In this document: positions 50,248-62,500 of the stretch, in pieces
Position numbering within the stretch: the stretch's first letter is position 1
Layout of the letters: each line of letters begins with the position of its first letter
NCBI GenBank assembly: GCA_942486035.1
Contig: CALNXK010000009.1
Location: 41,001 to 105,000 of the forward strand
Reading direction: 5' to 3'
Length of the DNA: 64,000 nucleotides
Origin: Porites lobata
Taxonomy: Eukaryota > Cnidaria > Anthozoa > Scleractinia > Poritidae
The notes under the pieces: model-generated
The model's database searches: none
The model's input: the letters and a program-made list of their open reading frames with translations, nothing else
Told to the model about the DNA's origin: nothing
Program-made: the position numbers and the translations under genes

Positions 50248-53200
50248 ATGCATGTAAGTAAGCTTGTACACAGTTGAACCTTTAAGTACGACTACCTCCT
50301 ACTGCAGGGGCACCCAACGTCAATTTTCGGAAAATATCTGTTCGGGAGACGATATGAGATCTAGAATATTGGGAACATTTGTTGTAAAATTTCTTGCTTT
50401 CCTGCCTCTCCTAGGATTTTCGAACATCTGAAGAATGGTTATACTTGCGCATTTGTAACAGATTTTTACCCTGAAAATGTCACCTAGAATTTTCGGGAGC
50501 CTTTTTTTTGGCTAAAATTTTCGAAAAGGTAAGCTTTAATCCCCATAATTTTCGGATCACTAGACTTTCAGCTAGGAAATCCGAACAGATGAAAAATTTT
50601 TAGGGGATAAAATATGCCTATATCTACCGTTTAAATACTAAAATACGTTTAACAATGCTATGTTAAAGTGGTTTTGAACTATATTCTCGTTGGGTGGCCC
50701 CGTACTTTATCAGTGACCACCTATCAAAGTACCCAAAGACCCACAATTTAATGGAATCTCTCGTAGACCACCAGCGACGTCAAAACTTTTTTGTCCTGAC
50801 GGTTTTTATAATTTTCCATAGTTTTCATTCTTTGGTAAACCACATGGCCTGATCTCTTCGTTCGCTGTTTGTACTACCACTCCTCACAGTGTATGAAGAA
50901 CGTTCACTGACAGCATGCATCTACACATATCAGTACTAAGAATTTGCATGCAATATATCCTCCTTTTTGAGAACCATATCATGACACATAAGCAAACTCG
51001 TCTGCGAAGTAAGACATACTGAAAATTGCTCTTGTATTTTGATTTTTGCTCTTATTTTGAAGCTACCAGCCCAAATTGCTTCAAATGTTTTCTGTAAAAT
51101 ACTTCTACAGTCAATGTTTCTAGCCAGGATCATTTCTTGATCGCCAACCATAAAACCTTGACAAATTCAATTAATCCATTCGCCCCTGAGCCGCCCGTAA
51201 CTGCCCGTGCAGATCCACGTCCCTTTTACTGCTTGTGACATCATCAGTTTTAATAACCAAGGACAACTTTGTCTGCTGACTTGTGCAAATAGGGTAACTA
51301 CAGAGAACAAAAGAATCCACACCCCTACCCCCTCTCCTCCATTCAAAGTTGGGGTTTTTGTTGTTTTCTGTTGGTAGCAAGAATGGCAGCACAACATTTC
51401 ATGCAAGAGGAAAAGCCTTATTTTCCCATTTGGAAATCAGTAAAACGTCGAAAAGGCCCTTTAGGGCAAAGTGTCTCAAGTAATTTTATCGCCGATGGTA
51501 GCTTCAAACACATTTTTCGGCAAAATTTCCAGAAAAAAAAAACTGCCCGTGCACATGCACCTCCCTTCTACCACTTGTGACATTATCAGTTTTAATGGTC
51601 AAGCACAACTTTGTCTGCTAACTTGTGCAGATTGAAGAGATCTTTCAAACCATACCAGAATGAGCATAATTCAGTCAAGGACACTGGAGAAAAGGCAAAA
51701 ACCCTTGTAACATTGACCTGAAAATTTTCATGAAAATCCTGTTCCACTATCCACTTACCTTTCCATTCTTCTAATCCTAAGATACTAAAAGGTTTTCTAA
51801 AAACTATTCCCACCAAAATGAAGCCTACTAAATGCCCAGCAAAAGAAAAAAAATGAGGCAAAAAAATTGAAAAAGAGGGGAGGAGAGAAAGCTAAAAGTA
51901 GAAGTCAAGACTGCTGTCTCCCTGTGCCAAAAATCTTGCTTTCTGTGCATGCCGGAACTTCACAAGCTAATATTTTGCATCTGGATCAGAAGGCTGTGAA
52001 GTGTATGACCTGTAAATGGCTTTATGGTAAGTTTTAGCTCTTTATAGCATGACAGTGACCAGAAAACTGCTCAAGTTCAAAATGCATTTTTGGGCGAAAT
52101 TTTGAGGGGCAAATGGGTTAAGGTTCAATTTTCTTGACCCAAGGGGGTACTTCGGATCTCAAGTGATGGGTATGATCGCAAGGGGGCAAAAATCAAAACC
52201 CCAAAAATTTGCGGGACCAAAAATTAACCCCCACAAAAATCCCATGCCGAATTTCCTAACCTTAAAAATTCCCATGAGAAAGAAAAACAAGTTTAGTTGT
52301 ACATGTACTTTATTTGTAGAAATATACGGCTGGCATATACATGGGGAGTATTACCATGAGTCTTAAAAAATATAATGCCACAAGAGTGTGTTCTATTGAA
52401 ATGACCTGATACGGTCATTTTTTATTAAATTTAATCAATAGATAGTGACTGTATCAGATCATTTCAAAAAAATTTTGTGCGTAAGAGTTTCTTGTCACTG
52501 TGCAGGTGTGGTAATTGATAATTATTTCTGGGAGACAGAAGATCAGGGTTACGTAGAAATTTGATTGATGCTATATAGCTGATCTCTTCTGGCGTGCTCT
52601 ATATTTTATATCATATTTTTATTAATCTGCTCTACGTGAATTCCTGGTATTTTTTTCCACTCTAGATGTCATTTTTTGCGTCAAAGAGTGTTTCAGATCT
52701 GTTGTTTAAAGGATGGACAATATCAACAGCTGGAGGTAAGCAATGCTTTTCATAGAATTCACTTTCCCAAAAAACACATCTTGATGTTTGTCTAGCCATT
52801 TTTCTAGCCATGTTGTGGTAAAAAAATCCAAACTATCTATGGCAAAAATGTTGTTTACATGAAGTCAAACACTTTGCAGCCTCTGATCCTGATGCTAAAT
52901 ATCAGCTCCTGAAGTTTGTGCTTGCCTTAGGGTAAAATTTGGAGAGATAGTTTTGGGTTACCATTTGTTTTTACCCCCTCCTCTTCTTTTGCTTTTCTTT
53001 CCTGATTTCTTTCTTTTTAATGTAGAGCATTAGTTTTTATTACCGGTAGGCTTCATTAAGCTCAGTGGAAAAAGATGTTGGGAAAACGTTGAGATTTGAT
53101 TACAGAATTAAATGTAGATGGAAGGCAGTGGAGATCGATGGGTGGGGGAATTTAGGGAATTTTCAGGTCCACTTGTCATAGTTTCTTGGATCGTCCTGTG

Positions 53201-55308
53201 CCTGTTTTATTGGGTGTGGTTTGAAAGATCTTTCCCCTCAGCACAAATTAGATGTCAAAGTTGTCCATGACTGTCAAAACTATGACATCACGAGCTACAA
53301 GGGACATGGGTTCACACGGGTTATCACAGACAGTTGTCTGTTGAGGATGAATAGATTAAAATTACCTTACTGGTAATTATACTTTCACCAGACATTTTTT
53401 GTTTATTTACTGATAATGACTTTGAAATACATAAAGATATTTCAAAATAATTATTGTTCATTAAAGTAGAAGAAAGTTCATCTTGAAGACATCATAGAGA
53501 ATTATTTGTCATTTAGAAGACCTACATAACTGTATATATGCTGGTATATAAAATTAATGGTGCCTCAATAAGTACACATTGCTAAGAAATATTGTTATTA
53601 ACTGTTTGGCTGTGTGCATAGAAAAAACTGGGCCTTACTTATGGCGCTTAAGTTATGTTATTCAAAATGCCAGTAATAAATAAAAACATAATGTTCTAAT
53701 TTCAGGAATGGCTGGATCTTGCATTGCAGTAATTTTAATAGCTATTGTGTTTGAGACTCTGAAGTCTTACAAGCCTAACCAACAAAAACCACACAAGGAA
53801 AACAGTGAAACAACTCCACTAATTAGACGGCCAAACCAAGACCTCACCAGGTACAAAATATGTTACAAGATGCTAAAATTTCATCTTTTTTATTTGATTA
53901 TTCACATTTGTGCTAACAATAGTTACAAGGGTTTTGTGTCTTTATTGGTTTGATTGGGATAATTTTTCCCCAGTAGGGGTGGGTTTCTCCCATCCTTTTT
54001 TTGGTTCTGTGATCCTTCAAGCCTGACTCACAATTCCAGATAACACGTTCTTTAACACATGATATAAGGTGGCTGAACACAGTTTTGTGGGCGGTCAGTG
54101 GTAACTCGCATGAAGGCGCGTGTTTTAAATTAGACAAACAAACATGGCGGCGAAAAAAAGCAATGGTACACACAAGGCGATTTCTCAAAATCTACTCACT
54201 AAAATTTTGTGATATTTAGCAAAATTTTTACTTTTATGGTATTTTAAATAATGAGACCTTTAAAATGGAAGTTGAACAGATGAAATTTTGTGACACATTT
54301 AATAATTACAGTACAATTATATTATTAATTATTTAAAAACCTGTCTGTTAAAATTTGGTCAAATAAGTTCTAGATGGTAATGATTATTTATAGTAAGCTG
54401 TGTGAAAGTTTATAGGAAAATCTAATGAGCAAATTTTACATAAACTGAGCAAAAGTAAAATTTTAAGGTTGTATTCAATCATTCATGTTGCCATGGGAAC
54501 TGCAAAAACGTCGGTCAATCAAAATCTCTCATCAGTATATTTTTCTCTTGCCAAATTTCAGCTTGTGGGCTGCAACCTTTCTCTTGCCATGATTTGGCAA
54601 ATGACATATACTCACAAACTGCCAAAACTGTGTTCAGCCACCTTAATAATGGAAATTATTCAATTCAATCTCCTCCCAAAATTTTCCACTTCATGTTGAC
54701 TTTAGGTCCTTTAACTGCATCACAAAACACTAGCTTTGGAAATGCTCAAAAGGTTTTGGAACACCCCTGTTTTCAAACATTCAAACATTTTGACAACATT
54801 ATTTTGTAAGTGTTCAGGAAATCTTTGGAAGTTGCTGGGATGTTTTTAGAAAATATATGCCAGTCAAGACAAGACAAAAAATCTCACACATTTGACCGAA
54901 AACATTGGTATGTGTAAATGAGTGAGCTAGTAAGGGCCAGCCCGCTGAGGCCTTTTCTTCAGGTGGGTGACACTCAACAGTGAACAGACTGACTTTGGGT
55001 TTGGGTTTCAAAAAGTAAATTCATGCTATTAATGAATTCTCTGTTTTCTTAGTGCATTTCAAGCCATTTCTCACCTCAAGAAAACCCTTCTGTTCATAGC
55101 TCAGTTAATTATTGGATATTTTTTGATGCTGGTAGCTATGACGTATAATGTTTGGTTGTTCCTGGCTGTTCTTGGTGGTTGTGGCATTGGCTATTTTTTG
55201 GCACACCCATACATGGAGTATTATCTTGGGCAACGCAGTGAACGCTCACATCCAATTTATTATATCAACAGAGACTTCACTGCATATTCAAGTGCCAGTA
55301 CTTTGTAA
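50248..55308 (+). CDS. CTR2-like copper transporter (Ctr C)
   Basis: Exons 50248-50253, 52666-52735, 53706-53850 and 55053-55308 give 158 aa. The first coding exon is ATGCAT followed by GTAAGTAAG, so the protein begins MHMSFF. Then come the pre-TM1 block SDLLFKGWTISTAGGMAG, TM1, a short loop with an RRPNQD turn, TM2 with Met99/Met103 (FLMLVAMTYN) and TM3 with GxxxG (116-120). There is no Met-rich N-terminus and no HCH tail. It is a tandem duplicate of Ctr D, with the same exon phases and similar sequence just before the ATG. The last exon ends in TAA directly followed by GTAAG-like bases, but the Ctr D stop lies at the homologous position, supporting termination here. Exon 1 is inferred from splice signal, phase and the paralogue. 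Confidence 0.9.
51171..52121. mobile_element. TTAA-flanked piggyBac-type non-autonomous element
   Basis: TTAA, then TCCATTCGCCCCT, begins it; AGGGGCAAATGGG, then TTAA, ends it. TTAA duplication with CCC-type ends is typical of piggyBac. Inside, a segment of about 95 bp beginning AACTGCCCGTGCA is directly repeated at 51199 and 51541. It lies in Ctr C intron 1, about 540 bp before exon 2. Confidence 0.7.
54065..54645. mobile_element. TIR element in Ctr C intron 3
   Basis: AAGGTGGCTGAACACAGTTTTG and CAAAACTGTGTTCAGCCACCTT are perfect 22-bp inverted repeats. The interior is AT-rich with no recognised transposase. Confidence 0.8.
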
Positions 55309-55370
55309 GTAAGTTAATGAGTTGCTGGTGGAGATACATTCAAACTTACCGAAATTAATCAAATTGTCTC

Positions 55371-55836
55371 TTATAGCCAAATTCGTTGTATCGCACTGCG
55401 AGTTTTGCAAACTTCGAAGGAATTTTGGGTTTTTCTGTTCCATCAATCATCTTAGCGGACCTCTTAGGAGACATATGCTTAGTTGTGATTGGTGCATTTC
55501 GATCCGCTTTGTTTTTGTTTCTGTGATCGCCCTGTTTCGGCCAATAATCGACTAGTTTTCTTCAAAGATTTTCTGAACTTTCTTATTCTTGACTCTTGCA
55601 TTGGAAGAATAAAGCAATGCCTGCCTCCTGCCCTTGACAAAAATTCCATTCATCATCGTGATTTCCTTCGCTATTCTTGAGCAGTCTAGAGTCATTCTCA
55701 GTTTAGTTTTTGCCGGCCAAGCTGAGCGAGTGTGTTGCATTGTGATTTGCATTAACTCTACCCCACTCAAATGATTGACGGAACAGAAATTCGAAGTTTG
55801 CAAACGCGCAGCGCGATACAACGAATTTGGCTATAA
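55371..55836. mobile_element. TIR element just after Ctr C
   Basis: TTATAGCCAAATTCGTTGT and ACAACGAATTTGGCTATAA are inverted ends, with pairing extending through GTTTGCAAACTTCGAA with few mismatches. It starts 63 bp past the Ctr C stop. Overlapping frames inside show no domain. Confidence 0.75.
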
Positions 55837-55979
55837 TCCTTATGCCTCGGTAATAGGATTCTTTTCAAAAAAGGACAACTGTAAAATACTTTATCCGTTC
55901 CCTAATGATAATCCCTAAAACCAGAATTGAAAAAGATATTTTATTTGTGGATCAAAAGCTAGACATTTCGTAAAGATCA

Positions 55980-56340
55980 GTAGCCTTAGAAAACAGATGA
56001 CATTTTGTGACACCACCACTGGTTTCCCCGTGAAGTGACGTCTGAGAAAGGAGCGCAGAAAATCCATACTGATGACGTGTCACTAACCAGATCTGGGTAG
56101 TGCCTCTGATTGGTTGAAGCAAATTTTCAGCCAATCAGAAGCACTGGTTTCCTTGCAAAATGAGGAATGAGAAACAAGCACAGAAATTCCATACCCTATG
56201 AGGCATCACTGGGAGAACTAGTTAGTGTTTCTGATTGGTTGAAGCAAATTTTCAGCCAATCAGAAGTACTACCCAAATCTGGGTAGTAACAAGTCATCAA
56301 TATGGAATTTCTGTGCTTATTTCTCAGATGTCATTTCAAC
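55980..56340. repeat. nested palindromes with CCAAT-bearing units
   Basis: CTGATTGGTTGAAGCAAATT with TTCAGCCAATCAG occurs at 56106-56138 and again at 56231-56263. Outer arms CAGATCTGGGTAGT and ACTACCCAAATCTGG, then GAGAAA..CAGAAAATCCATA and TATGGAATTTCTG, make a larger imperfect palindrome. Confidence 0.65.
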
Positions 56341-59300
56341 GGAGAACCAGTAGTGGCGTTGCGAAATGTGGGCTGTTTTGTCAGGGTTCATAAAGAGTTG
56401 CTCTAGAAATTTTATTTGAATGTTGTCAAATTGGAGTTCATTAACCCATATCTTAACTTTGGGGTTACTCAAGAAGGATTTTTTCATAGGAAGGCCTTGT
56501 TCCAATTTTTTTTCATCCATTTTTTGTCTATTTTGCTGATTTTGAGATTCATCTTCTTGTACATGTACTCTCGTGTCGCACTGGCAATGTTTATGTTTTG
56601 TGGATTCTCAAATGTATGCATTATAAAGTTGCGGGCTCCAAACACTTGAGATCAGGGTCTGTTTTCTTTTCACTTGGAAAAGAATTCTAGTGTGTGACCA
56701 CATAAAAGAGAACGAAAATAAAAATTAATACTATATTTTATACTGCAAGAAAATAGATCAGCTTGATGAAAAAAAAAGCCGCCAATGTAAACCTATAACA
56801 CTGTTAAGTACAGATAATAAAATAATTAACAATAAGAAACGAATTATATACATAATAAAAACTTGGAAGACTATTTAGCTCTAAGTGAGTATTTCAATGA
56901 AAAGGTGTTAAAAAAAACCGGTTTTATGTTAACTGTATTAATATTGCATAATAGAATGGGCCCATAATTACGGGATTTAAACAGTCATGTGCTACAAAAA
57001 CACTTAACTAAGAGAGCAAATGATGCAGTGAGATCTTGAAAGAAGAGTATTTTGTAGAGATTTTAGAGTTGTAAAAATGTGTGTATAGGAAAAGCTCTTG
57101 TATCATAAAAGACGCATTTTATTAAATATATTCATTTTGAAATGGAGTTGTTGTATGAATTTCTCTTCAAGTCTTCATGCAGACTGAAAACAGTTTTAAA
57201 CTTTTTAGTCCACTCCAGTTATTTTTAAACATCACGGCACGTCGTGGCTTGTAGTCTTTTGTATGATAAAACTTTTACAAGTGTAATTTACAAGTGTAGC
57301 TATTGTTTTAGGATCCGAAAACAAGAAGAACAAGGTTGCCGAATTTTACACGGCACAGCATACGTTGTATTGTGCCCTCACCATACAAACGTGTCAGTAC
57401 AATTTCGCGACTTAGTGGGGCAATATCTTCGCTCGCTTTTAACGTATCACCTTAAACCTTGGTACGTTTCGCTTACTGATCCTTATCAAAACCTTATCGA
57501 AAATACCGTGCAAGGGCCTATTTATATCACAATGAGAAAGGAAAAACAAAATTGGCCACCATTTTATACTAGGTCTAAAGCCTCAGAACAAAAACGAGAC
57601 TAAAATGCAGGGCAGGAAACAAGCTCTGAGTCAGCATCTTGTCAGACCTTGTTCAAAAGAACTTCTAACAACTGAAACTGGTGAATTCAAAATTCGATTG
57701 TAAAACAAGCAGGGTAACTGAGAGATTTCAAGGAGAAACTAATCTTACATGAGGAAGAAAAGATGAAACATACAATTCAAAAAGTGTTGGTGGTCGTGCC
57801 AGAATTCTTTCCAATATTTTTTAATATTAAAGCAAACACTGGACTCGGCTACGGTAATTATGCACCCCTTAAAAAACAACACATTTTTTCAAAGTCAAAA
57901 CAAATATAAAACAAACATTATGCTAACGGCGCGGGCACCATGAAGTAACCGACCGATTTTCAGATCTTCCTGTTTTTACCTTCTCATTTTTTTCTTCGTT
58001 TATCTTGTTTTCTAGATTTTTCTTTTTCTTTTCTTGTTTCACTAGTCCGAACTTTCATGTTCGTTGCTGTCTGCGCATGCGTTGGCCCACAACAATGTAA
58101 AACTTTAAGTAAAACTTCCAGCAATTCAAACTTTCTTATTTTATCGCGCTTTTTAACAGTTGGTCAGTTTTCGTGTGACCAAGTCGGTGGAAAATCCCGA
58201 TGAACTTCAAACTTTTTGACGAAACAGCAATTCTTGTCTGCCGTCAGCTAAAAAATAGAGATATCCAGACTTAAAACCTATTACAATTAATTAATTTTCT
58301 CCGATTAGATTTTAGTCGGGGGTTTCTATTCGCAAGGGGCTTATAAACGGAGAGTTGTTTTCGGAATTTTTCCGTTTTTTGATCAATAATATTGTTTCAG
58401 TGTTTGGCTTTCGTTTTTAATATAACCTTCATTTTGTTATTTAGATCGATGTTTCAGGTACCGGCATATTAAGTAAAACGACAAAGCAAGAAAGCGGTTT
58501 GGGAGGCAAAAAAAGACCAGGAAGCGGAAAGCGCATGATTCTCAATGATGGACAAGTAGAAATAGTTAGAAAACATTTCCTATGAAATATTTTTGGCAGA
58601 AGCGCAAAGAGGCAGAGTTAACATTAAAGTCAAAGGGCGGGAAACAGGAATAAAGGGTTCGGGTGAATAGCTGTCCGGGACCCGGCCTTTTGAAAAAAAA
58701 AAGAGAGAGAAAAATATAACTTATTTCAGATCAGGGCTCCTGCTTACATATTTTAGAAGCTGGAAATAGTTTATTTGCGTTTAAATAGTGGTAAATAGAT
58801 AATAATCACATGATTGTGACGTCAGAAAAATATTTTTATGTATTCTCACTCGTGGTCACTCATAGTCATTCGCGGTCACTCGTGTGTACCTTTAGACACA
58901 ATCCTGTCAATCATCTCTTAACGGCTACCGTTAAAAGTTTCGCCTTGCCCGCCGGAATGTTATTTACAAAGCGAAACGAAAATTGAGCCTGATCTCAGGT
59001 TAGTATCGGTGCAGCGCTCTGCGACGTTGAGCTAACACACAGACTCGTGATAAAAATTAACATGTTCGCGTCAAGAAATAGACGAATTACATGAGCGCGT
59101 CTATCTACGAAAAAATCATACGGAGAACTTACTTATGTTTTTTCTTTTCTATGTATATTTTCTTTATTCAAATCACGATTCTGTATTCCGTTTGCGGCGC
59201 GGATAGCGTATACCCCCGGCCCCCCCCCCCGGCGAAAATCATGGCGTTCCGTTTTCAGTTTCAGAGGAACTCGTGACCTAACCTGAGATGAGGCTCAATT

Positions 59301-59506
59301 TTCGTTTCGCTTTGTTAATGGCGGTATATAGCCGTTAAAGACAATGAGAACCGCTAAAATTGGGCCTGATGTCAGGTTACTCGTGACCCGGAAATCCTAT
59401 CAGCCCTCAAGACGGGTCCTCAAGTCATGCTATGCAGCGAATTTGAAAAGAGAAACTCAAAGGCAGACCTAAAAACCTGTTTTAAAAACTCTGGATAGTG
59501 GACATC
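56341..59506. other. intergenic between Ctr C and Ctr D
   Basis: No supported gene. The frame at 57244-57603 has an acceptor-like TTGTTTTAG in front of RIRKQEEQGCRILHG, but no family or partner exons are recognisable. A C-run of about 13 lies near 59217. Confidence 0.4.
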
Positions 59507-62500
59507 ATGCGTGTAAGTATGCTTATAAAAATTCGTCAAGTACCATGTTTACCTTCAAGGTGCCATTAGTCGAATATTCAGTTTTGTCAGAGTAGGTGTT
59601 TCATAACCTTGGAACAGTCACGAGCTCCAGTCCGGGTAAAATTCTGACAAGCGACCTTGCTTTGAAACGGTCACAGAAATGAAAATGGCGACAAACGACA
59701 CAACGAGAGGAACAGGAATGGGTGTCTAGTTCGTTTTCTAGACACCCGACAGGAATCAATCTTCTTACGGGTTTTTGAAATTTATTCGAGGGAAATGCCA
59801 CGATTATTAGTGTTATGCCCTTGCATTCACACCAACATGTTAAATTAAAGCAGGTATTACTAAAAACATAAGAAACACACGGAAAACTGGAACACAGGTT
59901 TAAAAGCAATTCAATATTTTTGTAAATGCATTACATTTGCAAAGTAAACATATATTAGCTCAAAGGAAACAATTTTAACGAAACAGCCTTTAAACATGTT
60001 TAAGGACGTTAAGCTTTGCTGTGCATGGGGCTTTACTCCTTAATTGCCGAACGCCGAGCAGCCACCGATCGCCCAATGACCCTGAAGTTTAGTCATTAAG
60101 GTTTAGGAAACTGAATGAATCAGACTCCATTTTATAGGGTCATTGTAATCTGGGAAAACGTGACCCGAAACTTTATTCACTCAGTTTCCTAACTTCCTGC
60201 TGGAGATCATGTGGAGATCATGTGTACAGTTACTTTGTAAGCTTTAAACAGTGATAAATCTGCTTTGTTGTTGCAATTATAGTTTCTATGCAATGTCAAT
60301 TAAATGCAATGACATTGAATTTTCAGGTTAAGCTCTTGCAGTATCATTTTAATTACCATACTGATCAGACATCTACGGGTTTAATGACCAAACAGTTCCA
60401 AATTATTTGCATATTTTTTTAATTCACACACCTATGCACCCCACATTAAGGCTGGTACTTTTTTTACACAGTGGAACCAGCTCTCCTTTGGGACACCTCT
60501 ATTCAAGGGACACGTCCTTTCAGGGGATGCAAAATTTGGTCCCATAATAATGTTCACATAGTCTTTGTATCCTTTACCTCTATTTATTGAAGGGACACCT
60601 TTATTTAGAGTAAAGGGGCACCTTCTCAGTGACCTGAAACCCAGATTAAACATCCATTCAGGGGGCACCTTTATAGTACTCAAAATGTGACTGACCTTGA
60701 AGATGGCTGCTTGATATTAAGTTAATAGTGTACACTGATCACAATAAATAATGACAGCTTTCACAACATGGAATTAATGACACACAATATCGCAGAGAAA
60801 TGTTAGTCGTGATTTTTTTTATTCATTATTTAGCTGCTTAAAATAATGACTGCCAAGTGGATTTCAGAGGGCAATAAAAACAACATATTTTCTTAGTTTG
60901 TTGATTATTAACATACCCCAGCCCCTACCTCCATTCAAGAGACACCTCTATTCAGGGGACACTTTCCTTACTTCTGAGGGTGTCCCCTGAATATAAAGGT
61001 TCCGCTGTACTTTTGCACCAGGAAAGCATTAGCGGGTCAAATGCACTCTTTTACTCTCCCAATTACTCCTACTGGTAACAATCTGCTGTACAATATTTTT
61101 TCTCTTTAGATGTCATTTTTTGCGTCAGACTCTGTTTCCAATCTTTTGTTTAAAGGATGGACAATATCAACTGCCGGACGTAAGCAATGAGCTCTAAATA
61201 TTTATTTGTAAAATTTTAACCATTGTTGAGGCTAACTAGTAAATGTAATTAAAATAATATAGATATTTTCACCAGACATTTATCATATCAGGCAAAAGAA
61301 GTGACACTTTTTTACATTGCTGTGCTGAAATACAAAATGTTCTGTTTTAATTAAGTGTTTGAAAAGACTTTGTGAGTAAGCACAGCAGGGGTACAAATTA
61401 TTGGTATATTCTCTGACTAGGGAAGGGGACAGTTCTAATGAGATATTTTTCAATACCAAAAAGATCTCTTAAATTTAGTTCAAAGAAGTATATCCCTTGA
61501 GTTTTAATCATATTGTGGATATTGATAACTTGTTTATTAATATAAGTCTAGACCGCTACCTGTCGACGGACATAGGGTGCCGGGTCTGGTGAGCCAACTT
61601 GCTACATTCTATCCAGGCTATTACACTAGTACAATGGTATGTGCCTGAGGGTCACAAGGTTGTGACTAAGACGAAAAGTATGTCCCGTGATAGTCATAAG
61701 ACTAACACTAGCCTATCAGATAGCCTTACGCAACTTTCCAGGGTGTATCAAGTTAGTCCGATACAACCAGCAGTCATAGCTTTTACACAAGCGCATCTAT
61801 CGCAGCAAGCTTTATTACAACTATCGGGTTTTATATTTCTCTAGGCTTAAATTTCACACTCAGAACACCTCCTCTGATTCTCCCTTAATTCTATTAAGAG
61901 AATACTTTTGCATACCTGCACCCTTCAAGAGAGGGGGGAGGGGCTGTAATTACTTGCCCTTAATGGATCGAAATGCGCAATAAAAAATATATTCAGAAAT
62001 AACTGGTCCTTACACCTGCAGGTCTTTATGTTGTTCTCCATGTCATCAAACACATAAAACATGATGGATAACCTAACTTAAAGTCCCTTAATGAAGCTTG
62101 AAAGGGAAGCGCTATTTGAAAATAACCAAAAAACAACTATGTGGCTGTCAATCGAAAAATTATCTCTGTTAGGTTGCAATAAATTCTGTTTAAAGTGCAG
62201 GTAAAAAAATAAAGAAACTACAACAACTGCACAAAAGTACCAGATGTTACTCTTAATTTCAGAAATGGCTGGATCCTGCATTGCAGTAGTTGTACTAGCT
62301 ATTCTGTTTGAGACTCTGAAGTCTTACAAGCACAACCAACAAAAACCATGCAAGGCTCACAGTGAAACAACTCCACTGATTCGCCGGCTAAAACAGGAAC
62401 ATACCAGGTACAATTAAACTGCTAATATTTAGAAATTATTGGAGGAGGTTGAGCAAAATATTGTGATTGTTAGTGGCAAGTTAAGCCGCAGATCAATATC

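Noticed and set aside
55306..55320. Splice donor overlapping the Ctr C stop (TTTGTAAGTAAG)
   Set aside because: Ctr D stops at the homologous position without such a donor, so termination at 55308 is simpler.
55322..55821. Overlapping frames on both strands after Ctr C
   Set aside because: They lie inside a TIR element (55371-55836) and show no transposase motif.
57244..57603. 119-codon frame with acceptor-like sequence in front of it
   Set aside because: No family recognised and no partner exon visible. The GCCGAATTTTACACGGC palindromic stretch suggests repeat sequence. Could be revisited with transcripts.
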